NCBI RefSeq assembly: GCF_015277855.1
Contig: NZ_CP063812.1
Coordinates: 2,604,001 to 2,668,000 of the forward strand
DNA length: 64,000 nucleotides
Direction: 5' to 3'
DNA from: Microbacterium cremeum
Lineage (GTDB): Bacteria > Actinomycetota > Actinomycetes > Actinomycetales > Microbacteriaceae
Of this stretch, positions 43,473-52,706 are shown in pieces; position 1 is the first letter of the stretch, and each line of letters opens with the position of its first letter. The position numbers and the translations under genes are program-made. The notes below the pieces were generated by a model. It was not told the DNA's origin. It was given only the letters and a program-made list of their open reading frames with translations, and ran no database searches.

Positions 43473-44390
43473 TCACAGCGGACGTCCGGTCGCCAGGCGC
43501 TCACGCAGGTAGTCCCAGAAACGGGGTTTGACGTCCACCAGCTTCAGATACTGGTTCGACTCCTCGGACGTGAGTTCCACATCGGTCTCGACCTTCTCGA
43601 CGCGCCATCCTCGTGACGCCGCGAACGCACTCGCCCACAGATCCTCGATGAAGCCCCAGCGGGCGGGGAGTCGCGAGAAGAAGCCGCGCTCGTGCACCAG
43701 AGCCGAGTCGCAGATCGAGGCGCCCGTACCAACGTACGTCGCCCGCTCGCCGGGGCGCGCCTCCACTCGCTCCCAGTAGGTGCCGAGAATTCGGAACGCC
43801 CACCAGCCCGCGTAGGTGCGGGGCCGATACGCATCGATCAGATCGCGCACGACGGTGGTCGACACGTCGAGGTCGTCGTCGATCATGATGAAAGGCCGGG
43901 AGGAGCCGCGTGGCGCGATGGCGCGGGCAGCGATGAAACGAGCGATGCCACCGATGTTCACGCGGCTGCTGACGTACTCGACGCTGGAGATGGCGCCGAA
44001 TGTGGGGAACGCCCGAAGCTCGGCCCGGTAGTGAGCATCGTTTCGGGGCTTGTTGTTCCACAGGATCAGTCTGATCGGGGGCGCGCCCTCCTGTGCTGCC
44101 AGCTGCTCGAGCGACCGGGCAAAGCGGTCGGGCCGTCCCCAGAGGCACATGATCACGGGGATCGCGTCTTCGCGCGGTGTGCCGACGGCGCGCCGCGGCC
44201 GGACACCGAACGCCACGAGAGCCGACACGACCAGGCGCCACCTGACGCGCACGCTCACGCGGCGGACTTGCCCGACTCGATTCTCCAACGCGGCGCGGAT
44301 CCGTCGTCCTGCGGTCGCTGCGCGGCGGGCCAGCGCGCGCGGCGCGCGCGGAAGACGGCGCACGAAGCGCGCGAGGTGCGAGCGATTCAT
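43473..44390 (-). CDS. Putative glycosyltransferase (GT-A-like)
   Basis: A 305-residue protein. A strongly basic N-terminus (about 55 residues, many Arg) precedes a GT-A-like domain: IPVIMCLWGRPDRFARSLEQLA, IRLILWNNKPRN, NIGGIARFIAARAI and the acidic FIMIDDDLDVSTTVV (metal motif near residue 165). Acceptor-side motifs include GTGASICDSALVHERGFF and WGFIEDLWASAFAAS. It resembles GT2-type enzymes without being a textbook member. The gene follows the exporter ATPase by 6 bp and overlaps the next GT gene, placing it in the system-2 export operon. Confidence 0.7.
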   Translation of the reverse strand: MNRSHLARFVRRLPRAPRALARRAATAGRRIRAALENRVGQVRRVSVRVRWRLVVSALVAFGVRPRRAVGTPREDAIPVIMCLWGRPDRFARSLEQLAAQEGAPPIRLILWNNKPRNDAHYRAELRAFPTFGAISSVEYVSSRVNIGGIARFIAARAIAPRGSSRPFIMIDDDLDVSTTVVRDLIDAYRPRTYAGWWAFRILGTYWERVEARPGERATYVGTGASICDSALVHERGFFSRLPARWGFIEDLWASAFAASRGWRVEKVETDVELTSEESNQYLKLVDVKPRFWDYLRERLATGRPL

Positions 44391-44396
44391 CGTCGG

Positions 44397-45629
44397 TTAC
44401 GACGGCGCGCCACGGTCGATGAACTCCGGCGCCATGTGGACGATGCCGGCGCTCTTGGCATAGTGAGCCACGTTGAATGAACACGCGAGTCGGGCGTCGT
44501 CCAGGTGCCTTCCCGCTTCGTCCATGAGGGACACGTTCACGAAATACTTTCCGGTGCCGAGACGGGCGTCTGAGAGCCGGAACTCGACCGTCCGCTCGCC
44601 GACGAGCGGAGACGGGGTGGCACCGAGACGGTCGCTGGTGGTGCCATACACGGCCGTGCCCAGAACCGAGTCGATCTGGATCGCGAGGCGCCAGCGTTCG
44701 ACGGGAACCGCGGATTCGAGGTCGACAGCGATCCGGATGTCGCTACCCGGAACAACCTCGCCCTGCGAGTTGCCGCCGACGACGTCGAGCCGGGCTCCGA
44801 CGATGCGCGGAAGCTCACCCTCGACCGACTCCTCGGGGTGGGCACCGACGTCCTCTGCGAGTCGGCGCTCGTCGAGGATGTCACGAAACCGTGCCACCGC
44901 GATATCCGGGTCGCCGTCGTAGACGACGGTGCCCGCGTTGAGCAGCACCGCACGGTCGCAGAGCTCGGTGATCTGCGCGAGACCGTGACTCACGATGATG
45001 ATCGTGCGTCCCTCGGCCTGGAACGTCTTGATCTTGTCGAGGCACTTGCGCTGGAACGCCTCATCGCCAACCGCCAAGACCTCGTCGACGAGGAGGATGT
45101 CGGGGTCGGTGTGGACGGCGACGGCGAAAGCGAGGCGGACGTACATGCCGGACGAGTAGAACTTCACCTGCGTGTCGATGAATTCGCCGATGCCGGAGAA
45201 CCCCAGGATCTCGTCGAAGCGCGCGTCGGTCTCCTCGCGGCTGAGTCCGAGAACCGACGCATTCAGGTAGACGTTCTCGCGGCCCGTCAAGTCGGGGTGG
45301 AAACCGGCGCCGAGCTCCAGAAGCGCGGCGAGCCGTCCGCGTCGCTGGACACTTCCGGATGTCGAATCGATGATCCCACCGATCACCTTTAGAAGCGTGC
45401 TCTTGCCCGACCCGTTGTGGCCGATCAGACCGACGGTGGTGCCCGCGTGGATGTCGAGGCTCACCTCACGCAGTGCCCAGAAATCGCGGCGGTGCGCGCG
45501 GCCGGCGCGGCCGAGTGTGACGATGCGCTCTTTGATCGAAGAGTCCTGGCGCACCGTGAACCGCTTCGAGACGCTGGTCACCCGCACCACTTCAGGCGCG
45601 TCGGTGCGGTGAGAGCTGAGATCGGTCAT
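44397..45629 (-). CDS. wzt: Polysaccharide ABC exporter ATPase with Wzt C-terminal domain (system 2)
   Basis: A 410-residue protein in two parts. The ABC domain (about 1-250) has Walker A GHNGSGKST (70-78), signature YSSGMYVRLAF (158-168), Walker B DILLVDEVLA (177-186) and H215. A beta-sandwich Wzt_C domain (about 275-400) follows; in O-antigen exporters this domain recognises the glycan's non-reducing end before transport. This suggests a polymer built to a defined terminus in the cytoplasm. It lies 7 bp downstream of its permease gene. Confidence 0.93.
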   Translation of the reverse strand: MTDLSSHRTDAPEVVRVTSVSKRFTVRQDSSIKERIVTLGRAGRAHRRDFWALREVSLDIHAGTTVGLIGHNGSGKSTLLKVIGGIIDSTSGSVQRRGRLAALLELGAGFHPDLTGRENVYLNASVLGLSREETDARFDEILGFSGIGEFIDTQVKFYSSGMYVRLAFAVAVHTDPDILLVDEVLAVGDEAFQRKCLDKIKTFQAEGRTIIIVSHGLAQITELCDRAVLLNAGTVVYDGDPDIAVARFRDILDERRLAEDVGAHPEESVEGELPRIVGARLDVVGGNSQGEVVPGSDIRIAVDLESAVPVERWRLAIQIDSVLGTAVYGTTSDRLGATPSPLVGERTVEFRLSDARLGTGKYFVNVSLMDEAGRHLDDARLACSFNVAHYAKSAGIVHMAPEFIDRGAPS

Positions 45630-45636
45630 GGCGCGG

Positions 45637-46557
45637 TCACATCTCCTGTGCGAAGTTGCCCTGCAACCGCAGGAACACGCGATGGCTGATGAACAGGATG
45701 ACCACCCCGATCACGAGAGCCACGATGAGGCGCAGCAGGAGATCCGTCGGGTGCGGGGCGGATTCACCGGCCACCCAGAAGGCGCGCTGGAATCCGATCA
45801 CGGCGAGGGTGAGCGGGTTGTTCGTGTAGACGTCCAGCAAGAACGGCGACTTGATGAGGTTGGCCACCATCTCCCACGAATAGACGATCGGGCTAGCCCA
45901 GAACAAGACCATCGTGCCCAGTTCGACCAGGTACTGGACGTCACGCAAGTACACGTTGAGCGCACCGAACAGCAGCCCGAACGCGGTGCCGTAGACAATC
46001 AGGACGGCGGCCGCGGGAAACACGTAGAGGATTTCGGGATGCAGTGGCGGCTTGCCGACGAGCAGCGTTGCGACGATCAGCACTGTCAGCTGGATGAGGA
46101 AGTTGAAGATCGCGGATCCAACGCTGGCGAGCGGAAACACTTCGCGCGGGACATATACCTTCTTGACAAGCCCGCTGTTCGCCAGGATCGAGCCGGTGGC
46201 GCCTGTCAGTATCTCGGTGAAGAGGCCGATCGCGGTGAGGCCCGTGAAGATATACACGGCGAAATCGGGGATGCCGCGCGCTGCTTGCAGGAACTGGCCG
46301 ACCACGACGTAGTAGATGGCGAGCTGCATCAGCGGCCGGGACAGCGACCAGAAGAATCCGAGCGTCGAGTCCTTGTACTTGGCCTTGAGGTCGCGCCGCA
46401 CGAGCAGATCGAGCATCTCGCGATGCTTGAACAGATCGCCTGCCGAGGCCCACACATCACGTGGGTGCAGTCCGGCTGCCGCGCCGACCGGCACCAGCGG
46501 CATTGCCTCGATACGAGCGAAGCGCTCGGCGGCGCTCGAGTCAAACGAACTGGACAT
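45637..46557 (-). CDS. wzm: Polysaccharide ABC exporter permease (system 2)
   Basis: A 306-residue ABC-2 permease. A cytoplasmic N-terminal tail of about 45 residues precedes MLDLLVRRDLKAKYKDSTLGFFWSL, the Wzm/TagG motif, followed by six hydrophobic segments ending in FISHRVFLRLQGNFAQEM. It pairs with the Wzt-type ATPase directly downstream. ATG 46557 has TAGGAT 7 nt upstream and a GAGG immediately before the start, so a leaderless or nearly leaderless message is likely. Confidence 0.92.
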   Translation of the reverse strand: MSSSFDSSAAERFARIEAMPLVPVGAAAGLHPRDVWASAGDLFKHREMLDLLVRRDLKAKYKDSTLGFFWSLSRPLMQLAIYYVVVGQFLQAARGIPDFAVYIFTGLTAIGLFTEILTGATGSILANSGLVKKVYVPREVFPLASVGSAIFNFLIQLTVLIVATLLVGKPPLHPEILYVFPAAAVLIVYGTAFGLLFGALNVYLRDVQYLVELGTMVLFWASPIVYSWEMVANLIKSPFLLDVYTNNPLTLAVIGFQRAFWVAGESAPHPTDLLLRLIVALVIGVVILFISHRVFLRLQGNFAQEM

Positions 46558-46564
46558 CCTCACG

Positions 46565-46570
46565 ATCCTA
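46565..46570 (-). promoter_or_regulatory. -10 element of ABC exporter system 2
   Basis: TAGGAT on the minus strand lies 7 nt before ATG 46557. It would drive permease, ATPase and the two downstream glycosyltransferase genes. Confidence 0.5.
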
Positions 46571-46607
46571 CTGCCTGGATGCTGAACACCCACCGAGCCG
46601 TGCCTGG

Positions 46608-48527
46608 TCAGCGCTTGCGGATGCGACGCAGTCCCCGCGCCGCGCGCCCGATGACCGTGTCGCGTCCAGCTACGCGGCGCAGGGCCGCCCCGGTCCCAGG
46701 ATGGTGCAGCCGGAGGTACATTCGGGCGAAGTCGATGAGACGACCCTCTCCGACGTTGCCCGCCCCGCGCAGATAATGGATGGCATCGACGGAATCGCCC
46801 GGAAGGGTCGCCGAGAGCTGGTCCAGCTTGTATTCCAGCGCAGTGTGGCTGATCGACATGTACTCCCCCGTCGAGACGGTTCGCACGTGGTACCCGAGCT
46901 CCCCCGCCGCGTACGCGGGCATCCGCTCGAGGATGTGGGCGAGGCCACCGTCCTGATACGCGGCGGCGCCGCCGAAGTCCGCGTAACTCCAGTCGCGCTC
47001 CGCGAGCAGGCGCAGAGCCCGTGGCCGTGCGACGAACATCGAACCGAACGGCGCGAGCGGAGAGACGTCGTCGAGGGGCACATGGATGCCGAGGTCGCGG
47101 CACACGTCGGCGACGCCCGACTTGTTCGCCCACCACGCACGCCCCATCGTCGGGTAGCCGATGTGGATCATAGGGGGGAAAACCAGTCCGAGACCAGGCT
47201 CCTTCTGGAACAGCCCGATCAGGTTGGCCGTGTATCCGGGGCTGTCGAGGAGGTTGCGGAACTGCTGGTCCTTGAAGTGGCGCCCGATGTTGAAACCGTC
47301 CTGCGGAGTCTTCTTGGAGTGCACCTTCACGATGAGGTCATAGTCGTCGCTGAGCAGGATGTCGCGGCATCCGATCAGGAAGGCGCTTTGGTCGCGCCCG
47401 TCGTTCGAGGCGACCACGCGCACCTGCACACCCCGGCCCTCGCGCGGCCGCAAGTCGATCTGGGCGTGAATGAGCGCGGCGCGCGCGTCATCCGGCGTCG
47501 TCACGATGAGGTCGTAGTCGCCGGGCAGCGTGTCGAGGCGCTCCAGCATCTCTCGGGTCATGTCCGGGTAGAAGATGTGCGCGATTGCCGCCACCCGCAA
47601 GGGTCGCGAGGGGTCATACGATACATCGACGTCCGGCAGCACTTCGAGCATCCCGGCATCCGCGTTCAAGATCTTCGGCGCGACGTTCCGAGCGAGATTC
47701 TGCCAGAACACTTCCATCGGGTACCCGTATTCTTCGACCCGCTCCGCGAGCTCGCGTCCGATCACCGCGTGGCGGTCGAGAAACGGCGGGTAGTGGAAGA
47801 ACGGTCGCCGCTTGAGCAGCGGACAGCCATCGGCCAGGAGCAGATCGGCGTTGAAGAGCGCGGGGTGGTCGGTCGGATAGTCCGAGGACGGGAAGGCCAC
47901 CCCGTGGACGAATCCGAGAGACGCGAAGTGCTGCGTGAAGACGGCCTCGTGCTTCAGCACGGCATCGAAGTAGTCGGGCATCTCCGGCAAGTCCCGCCAG
48001 TAAGCCCGCCAGTGCTCACTCATGAACATGTCTCGGCGCACAGCGATCCAGAACGACTGCAGGTGGTAGTGGAGGACCCCGGTGCCGGTGAACGGGTTGG
48101 GCTCTTCCCGAGCGTGGTCCGTCATCCCCCAGAAGTGCAGGGGCTCCGCGTCCATCCGCTCGAACACAGGCCGGAAGGGTCGCACCGGCCCGAACCAGGT
48201 GTCGTTCGTGAACACGATCTCGTCGAACTCGCCGATGCGATCACCGAGGTGGGCGAGGGCGTCCTTGTGCGCCCAGATGTCGTATCCGTGATTGTCGCGC
48301 ACCACGATCTCGTCCGACACCGCCTCGAGCGCGGCCCGTCCCTCGTCGGAGAGCCGTCCGTTGACGACGACGAGGGTGTGTGCGACATCGTCGCGCACAC
48401 CCTCGAGCGCGTGAGGGATGTAGTCGTCGACGCCTCCCCTACGATCCCAGACGACGTACACAAGGAGACGGCGTCCGCCATCGGGAAAAGCGCGAGCGGT
48501 CGCCGACCAGGGCGCGGGACAGGTCAC
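46608..48527 (-). CDS. Rhamnan synthesis protein F (RgpF)-like glycosyltransferase
   Basis: A 639-residue protein with the RgpF family (PF05045) pattern twice over. The N-terminal half has RRLLVYVVWDRRGGVDDYI, VSDEIVVRDNHGYDIWAHKDAL and FTNDTWFGPVRPF. The C-terminal half has AAIAHIFYPDMTREMLERL, DLIVKVHSKKTPQDG and FPPMIHIGYPTM. RgpF proteins are glycosyltransferases of rhamnose-glucose polysaccharides, and the gene is only 3 bp downstream of rmlA, which makes dTDP-rhamnose precursor. A rhamnan-type backbone exported by system 2 is therefore plausible. The GTG start lacks a good ribosome site and is probably coupled to rmlA translation. Confidence 0.85.
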   Translation of the reverse strand: MTCPAPWSATARAFPDGGRRLLVYVVWDRRGGVDDYIPHALEGVRDDVAHTLVVVNGRLSDEGRAALEAVSDEIVVRDNHGYDIWAHKDALAHLGDRIGEFDEIVFTNDTWFGPVRPFRPVFERMDAEPLHFWGMTDHAREEPNPFTGTGVLHYHLQSFWIAVRRDMFMSEHWRAYWRDLPEMPDYFDAVLKHEAVFTQHFASLGFVHGVAFPSSDYPTDHPALFNADLLLADGCPLLKRRPFFHYPPFLDRHAVIGRELAERVEEYGYPMEVFWQNLARNVAPKILNADAGMLEVLPDVDVSYDPSRPLRVAAIAHIFYPDMTREMLERLDTLPGDYDLIVTTPDDARAALIHAQIDLRPREGRGVQVRVVASNDGRDQSAFLIGCRDILLSDDYDLIVKVHSKKTPQDGFNIGRHFKDQQFRNLLDSPGYTANLIGLFQKEPGLGLVFPPMIHIGYPTMGRAWWANKSGVADVCRDLGIHVPLDDVSPLAPFGSMFVARPRALRLLAERDWSYADFGGAAAYQDGGLAHILERMPAYAAGELGYHVRTVSTGEYMSISHTALEYKLDQLSATLPGDSVDAIHYLRGAGNVGEGRLIDFARMYLRLHHPGTGAALRRVAGRDTVIGRAARGLRRIRKR

Positions 48528-48530
48528 AGG

Positions 48531-49403
48531 TCAGCGGTTTCCTTGCTCGAGCGCCGTCAGCAGATACGCCCCGTACCCGCTCTTGATGAGAGGCTCCGAG
48601 CGCTCGCGCAGTTCTTCATCCGAGAGGAACCCCATCCGCCACGCGACTTCTTCCGGGCACCCGATGGACAACCCTTGTCGCTTCTCGACCGTTCGGATGA
48701 AGTCCGTGGCCTCCGCGAGCGAGTCGAAGGTGCCGGTGTCGAGCCAGGCAGTGCCGCGCGGGAGCAGCTCGACCCGCAGGTCTCCGCGCGAAAGGTAGAT
48801 CTTGTTCACATCGGTGATCTCGAGCTCGCCTCGCGGTGACGGCTTCAGGCTCTTGGAGATCTCGATCACGTCGTTGTCGTAGAAGTAGAGTCCGGGCACC
48901 GCGTAGTGGCTCTTCGGCCGCGCAGGCTTCTCTTCGAGCGAGACGACCTTGCCCGCGGCGTCGAACTCGACCACTCCGTACGAGGAGGGATCATCGACCC
49001 AATAGCCGAAGACGACACCGCCCGTGAGGTCGCTGTACTGGCGCAAGCGGGTTCCCATGCCCTGCCCGTAGAAGATGTTGTCGCCTAGGACCAGCGCGAC
49101 GGAATCGTCACCGATGTGCTGCTCGCCGAGGATGAAGGCCTGCGCGAGCCCGTCGGGGGACGGTTGGGTCTTGTACGTGAGCGAGATGCCGAAGCGCGAC
49201 CCGTCACCGAGCAGCCGCTGGAACTGCTCGGAATCCTGCGGAGTTGTGATGATGAGGATATCGCGGATTCCGGCGAGGATCAGCGTCGACAGGGGGTAGT
49301 AGATCATCGGCTTGTCGTACACGGGCACGAGCTGCTTCGAGATGCCGAGGGTGATGGGGTGCAGACGGGAGCCGGTTCCGCCTGCCAGGATGATTCCGCG
49401 CAT
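48531..49403 (-). CDS. rmlA: Glucose-1-phosphate thymidylyltransferase
   Basis: A 290-residue enzyme making dTDP-glucose, the first step to dTDP-L-rhamnose. [20 protein letters not shown] and [19 protein letters not shown] form the nucleotide and Mg site. [12 protein letters not shown] holds the catalytic Asp, and [29 protein letters not shown] and [12 protein letters not shown] complete the fold. GGGGAG lies 9 nt before ATG 49403. The rest of the pathway (rmlB and an rmlC-rmlD fusion) is at 58-60.4 kb on the other strand. Confidence 0.97.
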   Translation of the reverse strand: MRGIILAGGTGSRLHPITLGISKQLVPVYDKPMIYYPLSTLILAGIRDILIITTPQDSEQFQRLLGDGSRFGISLTYKTQPSPDGLAQAFILGEQHIGDDSVALVLGDNIFYGQGMGTRLRQYSDLTGGVVFGYWVDDPSSYGVVEFDAAGKVVSLEEKPARPKSHYAVPGLYFYDNDVIEISKSLKPSPRGELEITDVNKIYLSRGDLRVELLPRGTAWLDTGTFDSLAEATDFIRTVEKRQGLSIGCPEEVAWRMGFLSDEELRERSEPLIKSGYGAYLLTALEQGNR

Positions 49404-49460
49404 CTGACAAGTCTCCCCGATGCGGCCCATGCTCTCAAACTCGGACTGCCCGGGACGGCC

Positions 49461-51266
49461 TCACACCGGGGACTGCGAGAAGTCGACGAGCGCGTCCAGA
49501 ACCCCACGGAGGGCGGCTGCCGCTGCGCGGCGCGCCGACGCATGACCGTTCTCCCGGATCTCCCGCCACACGTCGTCGTCCGTCAGCGCGGCGGTGAGTG
49601 AACTCCGGAGCTGATTCTCGTCTCCGCGCGCGAACAGGAGCGAGTTGTAGCCGTCGAGGACCTCGTGGGCGAGCCGGCCGTCGATCGGCGCCAGGAACAC
49701 GGCGCCGAGAGACATCAACGCGAACGGCAGCAGGCTGGACTGCTGCTCCGCGAACAGGACGACAGCGCGAGGGCGGTGCTCGGCCACCTCTGCCGGACCG
49801 GCGACCGAATCCACGTGCGTCGCTCTTGCCCCGAGCGAAGCGCACAGCTCGTCGACCAGCACGCGTTGCCTCGCGGACGCCGCGATGGTGACGACAACGT
49901 CGTCGGCATGGTCGGAGAGCGCGGGCGGCGCCAGCGCGGGCGCGACCCGACGACCGGTCTCCCATGCGGCCTCGGCCTGGAGCTGCGCGGAAGTCCACCG
50001 GTTGGGCGAGATGTAGTCGAACTCGGGCCGGTAGCCCGCGACGATCCTGGCCTGTAGGGAACGGTCGGCACCGTGGAAGATGCTTTCCATCGCGGGCAGC
50101 AGATATACCGGCAGCGAGCCGCCCAGGGTCGCGAGCCAGGCAGTCGAGGCGGCGGTCCAGTCGCACGCGACGACAACGCGCTCCCCGCTGGCCAGCGCTT
50201 CGATCGTGGGCTCGTGAGGATCGGCGCTCGGCACCTCGCGGACGGCGACGACGCGACCCTCACGGCGCAGCTCGTCGGCGAGCAATGCGACATACTCCCG
50301 CCAGATCGGCTCGGACGCGGGACCGACCAGAAAGTCGACGGGCGCGTCATCAGGCAGCCGCCGCGCGAGGAAGCGCTGCTCCCATCGGCGCCAGAATCGT
50401 CTCATCGAGGCGAGTTCACGTTGTCCTTGGCTGTAGCCGCGCGATGCGGACTCGTGGTGAACGAGCATGGCGGCCGGCTGATAAAAGCAGCGGATGCCCC
50501 GCTCCCACGCGCGGAGGCCGTAGTCGACGTCTTCGAAACCGAGCCAGAACTCGTCGTCGAGGTAGCCCGTCCGCTCGAACGCCTCTCGCGTGATGTAGAC
50601 GCACGCGCCCGAGATGGATCGGTTGTACCCCGCCACGTTCGCGGTGGGCTTGGTCGCGGGAGCGCCGACATGGAGGTGACCGAACCACTGCGGAGCGAGG
50701 ATGCGTGCGTAGTAGGTGCCTCCGTACTGGATGCGACCACTGGGATAGACGAGCTTCGGGCTCACCATCCCGATTTCAGGGTCGAGTGCATAGGCGCTGT
50801 ACTGCAGAGCCTCCAGCCAGCCGGGCTTGGCCACGATATCGCTGTTGAGCAGGACGATGTCGTGGCGGGCCCGCCGCATTCCCTCGTTCACCGTTCCCGA
50901 AAAGCCCAGCCTGGCCTCCTTCAGCACGACCGTGACCCGATCGTCCTCGAGCGCCTTCAGCTGTTGGGCGACGATCGGATCGATGAAATCGTCGACGATG
51001 ATGACCTCGTAGTCTATGTGGGCGCATGTCTCTGCGATGCTCGCCAGCGCTTCGGTCAGCAGCGGGAGATCGTTGTAGCTCGGAATGACAATGCTCACCG
51101 GGCGCCCGTTAGCGCGGAACCACGTGACCATCTCGTGATTGGCCACGATCCCTCGCGTGTTGAGAGTATAGGAGCGCTCGACCCGCGCCGCCCGGACGCG
51201 GCTCCTCCACTGATCAGGCAGCTTCTCGATGACGCGACGCGCGATTCGGCGGGGGAAGTTCGGCAT
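49461..51266 (-). CDS. Two-domain glycosyltransferase (GT2 plus GT4-like)
   Basis: A 601-residue protein. Residues about 55-290 form a GT2 domain (VSIVIPSYNDLPLLTEAL, YEVIIVDDFIDP, IVLLNSDIVAKPGWLEAL with NSD as metal motif, and FWLGFEDVDYGLRAW). Residues about 310-600 look like a GT4-type GT-B C-terminal half (EQQSSLLPFALMSLGAVFLAP, then HEVLDGYNSLLFARGDENQL). Fused enzymes of this kind often add two sugars in sequence. Its ATG abuts that of the divergent gene in a CATATG if the longer start of the latter is used. Confidence 0.82.
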   Translation of the reverse strand: MPNFPRRIARRVIEKLPDQWRSRVRAARVERSYTLNTRGIVANHEMVTWFRANGRPVSIVIPSYNDLPLLTEALASIAETCAHIDYEVIIVDDFIDPIVAQQLKALEDDRVTVVLKEARLGFSGTVNEGMRRARHDIVLLNSDIVAKPGWLEALQYSAYALDPEIGMVSPKLVYPSGRIQYGGTYYARILAPQWFGHLHVGAPATKPTANVAGYNRSISGACVYITREAFERTGYLDDEFWLGFEDVDYGLRAWERGIRCFYQPAAMLVHHESASRGYSQGQRELASMRRFWRRWEQRFLARRLPDDAPVDFLVGPASEPIWREYVALLADELRREGRVVAVREVPSADPHEPTIEALASGERVVVACDWTAASTAWLATLGGSLPVYLLPAMESIFHGADRSLQARIVAGYRPEFDYISPNRWTSAQLQAEAAWETGRRVAPALAPPALSDHADDVVVTIAASARQRVLVDELCASLGARATHVDSVAGPAEVAEHRPRAVVLFAEQQSSLLPFALMSLGAVFLAPIDGRLAHEVLDGYNSLLFARGDENQLRSSLTAALTDDDVWREIRENGHASARRAAAAALRGVLDALVDFSQSPV

Positions 51267-51305
51267 ATGACGGACACGATCCACTCGATTGAGAACGGAA
51301 TCCCC

Positions 51306-52706
51306 ATGGTATCGACCCGGCCGCTCGACGAAGCTCGGCCACGCGTGGTGGTCGTGGCACCCGACGTGGTCGGGACACGAATGGCCGGCCCAGGCATACG
51401 CTTTGTACGCATCGCCGAGCAGCTCGTCGATGTCGCTGAGGTTACCCTCGCGGTGGGCATCGCCGGCAGCGACACCGCCGCAGTCTCCGGTCGCGGGTTC
51501 CAAGTGACCACATACTCCGATGTCGACGAGCTCGTCGACATCGTCGCTGCGCATGACATCGCCTTTTGCCAGCTGGTCGATCGGGACGTCATCCGGCGTG
51601 GATCGTCCGCCGGCTGCCGATTCATCTTCGATCTCTACAACGCCCTCCCCGCCGAAGCCATCGGAGCGGAACGGATCGGGGGCATCTCGACGCAGCCGGA
51701 GAAGGACCGCATCTTCGGCGATGTGCTTTCCTATTTCCGCTTCTGCATGCGCGCCGGCGGCTACTTCGTCACCTCGAACGAGCGCCAGCGGGATTTTTGG
51801 ATGGGGTACCTCCTCGCCTCGGAGGGCCTGCTCCCCAGTGAGCTCGACGGTCGCAGCACCGCCGAGATCATCGGTCTCGTCCCCTTCGGCATGGAGGAAG
51901 GCGAACCACTCGCGCACGAGCACGGCATCCGCGGGCGCTTCGGGATCACCGACGACGATGTCGTTCTGCTCTGGGCAGGCGGCATCTGGGACTGGTTCGA
52001 TGCCGAGACCCCGATCCGGGCCGTCGCGAGACTGCGGCAGACACGCGACGACATCCATCTGGTGTTCTACGGCACCACGCATCCGAACTCGCTCATCGGA
52101 AAGCCTCCAGCCGTGGAGCGGGCACAGGAGCTCGCTTCCCAACTCGGCGTCCTCGGGGTGGGTGTCCACTTCATCGACGGGTGGGTACCTGCCGATCGAC
52201 GAGCGGAGTTCCTCGCTGATTCAGATATCGCGATCTCCGCTCACCTCGACTCGTTCGAAACGCGCTACGCGTTCCGCACCCGAATCCTCGACCACTTCTG
52301 GGCCTCGCTGCCCAGCATCGTGACTCGCGGGGACTGGTTCGCCGAGTACATCGACGCCAACCATCTCGGGGTCGTCACCGACTACGGCGACGTGGACGGT
52401 ACCGCTCAGGCTGTCCTCGAACTCGCCGACGCCAAGCGTCGCAACGAGATCCGCGCGCGCGTCAGCTCCGTCCGCGAGGCGTGGCGGTGGTCGGCGACTA
52501 CCGCCGATCTGCGCGCCGTCATCGGAGACTGGCAGTCGCGCCTCAGACTGCCGGAGCTGCCGACAAGCCCGCCCGCGGCCGATCAGCCTCGACCGTCGCG
52601 CGATGCACGGGCGGCGGATGCCACCGAGCAGACGGCCGTATCGGAGAGGGTGAGGTCACCTTTCCACTCGTTCTTCAGCCGGCTTCGCCAGCGGCTCGCC
52701 CGCTGA
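51306..52706 (+). CDS. GT4-family glycosyltransferase
   Basis: A 466-residue GT-B enzyme. The N-terminal half has RVVVVAPDVVGTRMAGPGIRF and CRFIFDLYNALPAE. The C-terminal half has GRFGITDDDVVLLWAGGIWDW, IHLVFYGTTHPN and HFIDGWVPADRRAEFL, with FASL-like active-site sequences near HLDSFETRYAFRTRILDHFW. ATG 51306 gives a family-like N-terminus; an in-frame ATG at 51267 would add 13 residues and leave no gap to the divergent gene. It converges on the next gene, with a 51-bp overlap of the two 3' ends. Confidence 0.8.
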   Translation: MVSTRPLDEARPRVVVVAPDVVGTRMAGPGIRFVRIAEQLVDVAEVTLAVGIAGSDTAAVSGRGFQVTTYSDVDELVDIVAAHDIAFCQLVDRDVIRRGSSAGCRFIFDLYNALPAEAIGAERIGGISTQPEKDRIFGDVLSYFRFCMRAGGYFVTSNERQRDFWMGYLLASEGLLPSELDGRSTAEIIGLVPFGMEEGEPLAHEHGIRGRFGITDDDVVLLWAGGIWDWFDAETPIRAVARLRQTRDDIHLVFYGTTHPNSLIGKPPAVERAQELASQLGVLGVGVHFIDGWVPADRRAEFLADSDIAISAHLDSFETRYAFRTRILDHFWASLPSIVTRGDWFAEYIDANHLGVVTDYGDVDGTAQAVLELADAKRRNEIRARVSSVREAWRWSATTADLRAVIGDWQSRLRLPELPTSPPAADQPRPSRDARAADATEQTAVSERVRSPFHSFFSRLRQRLAR

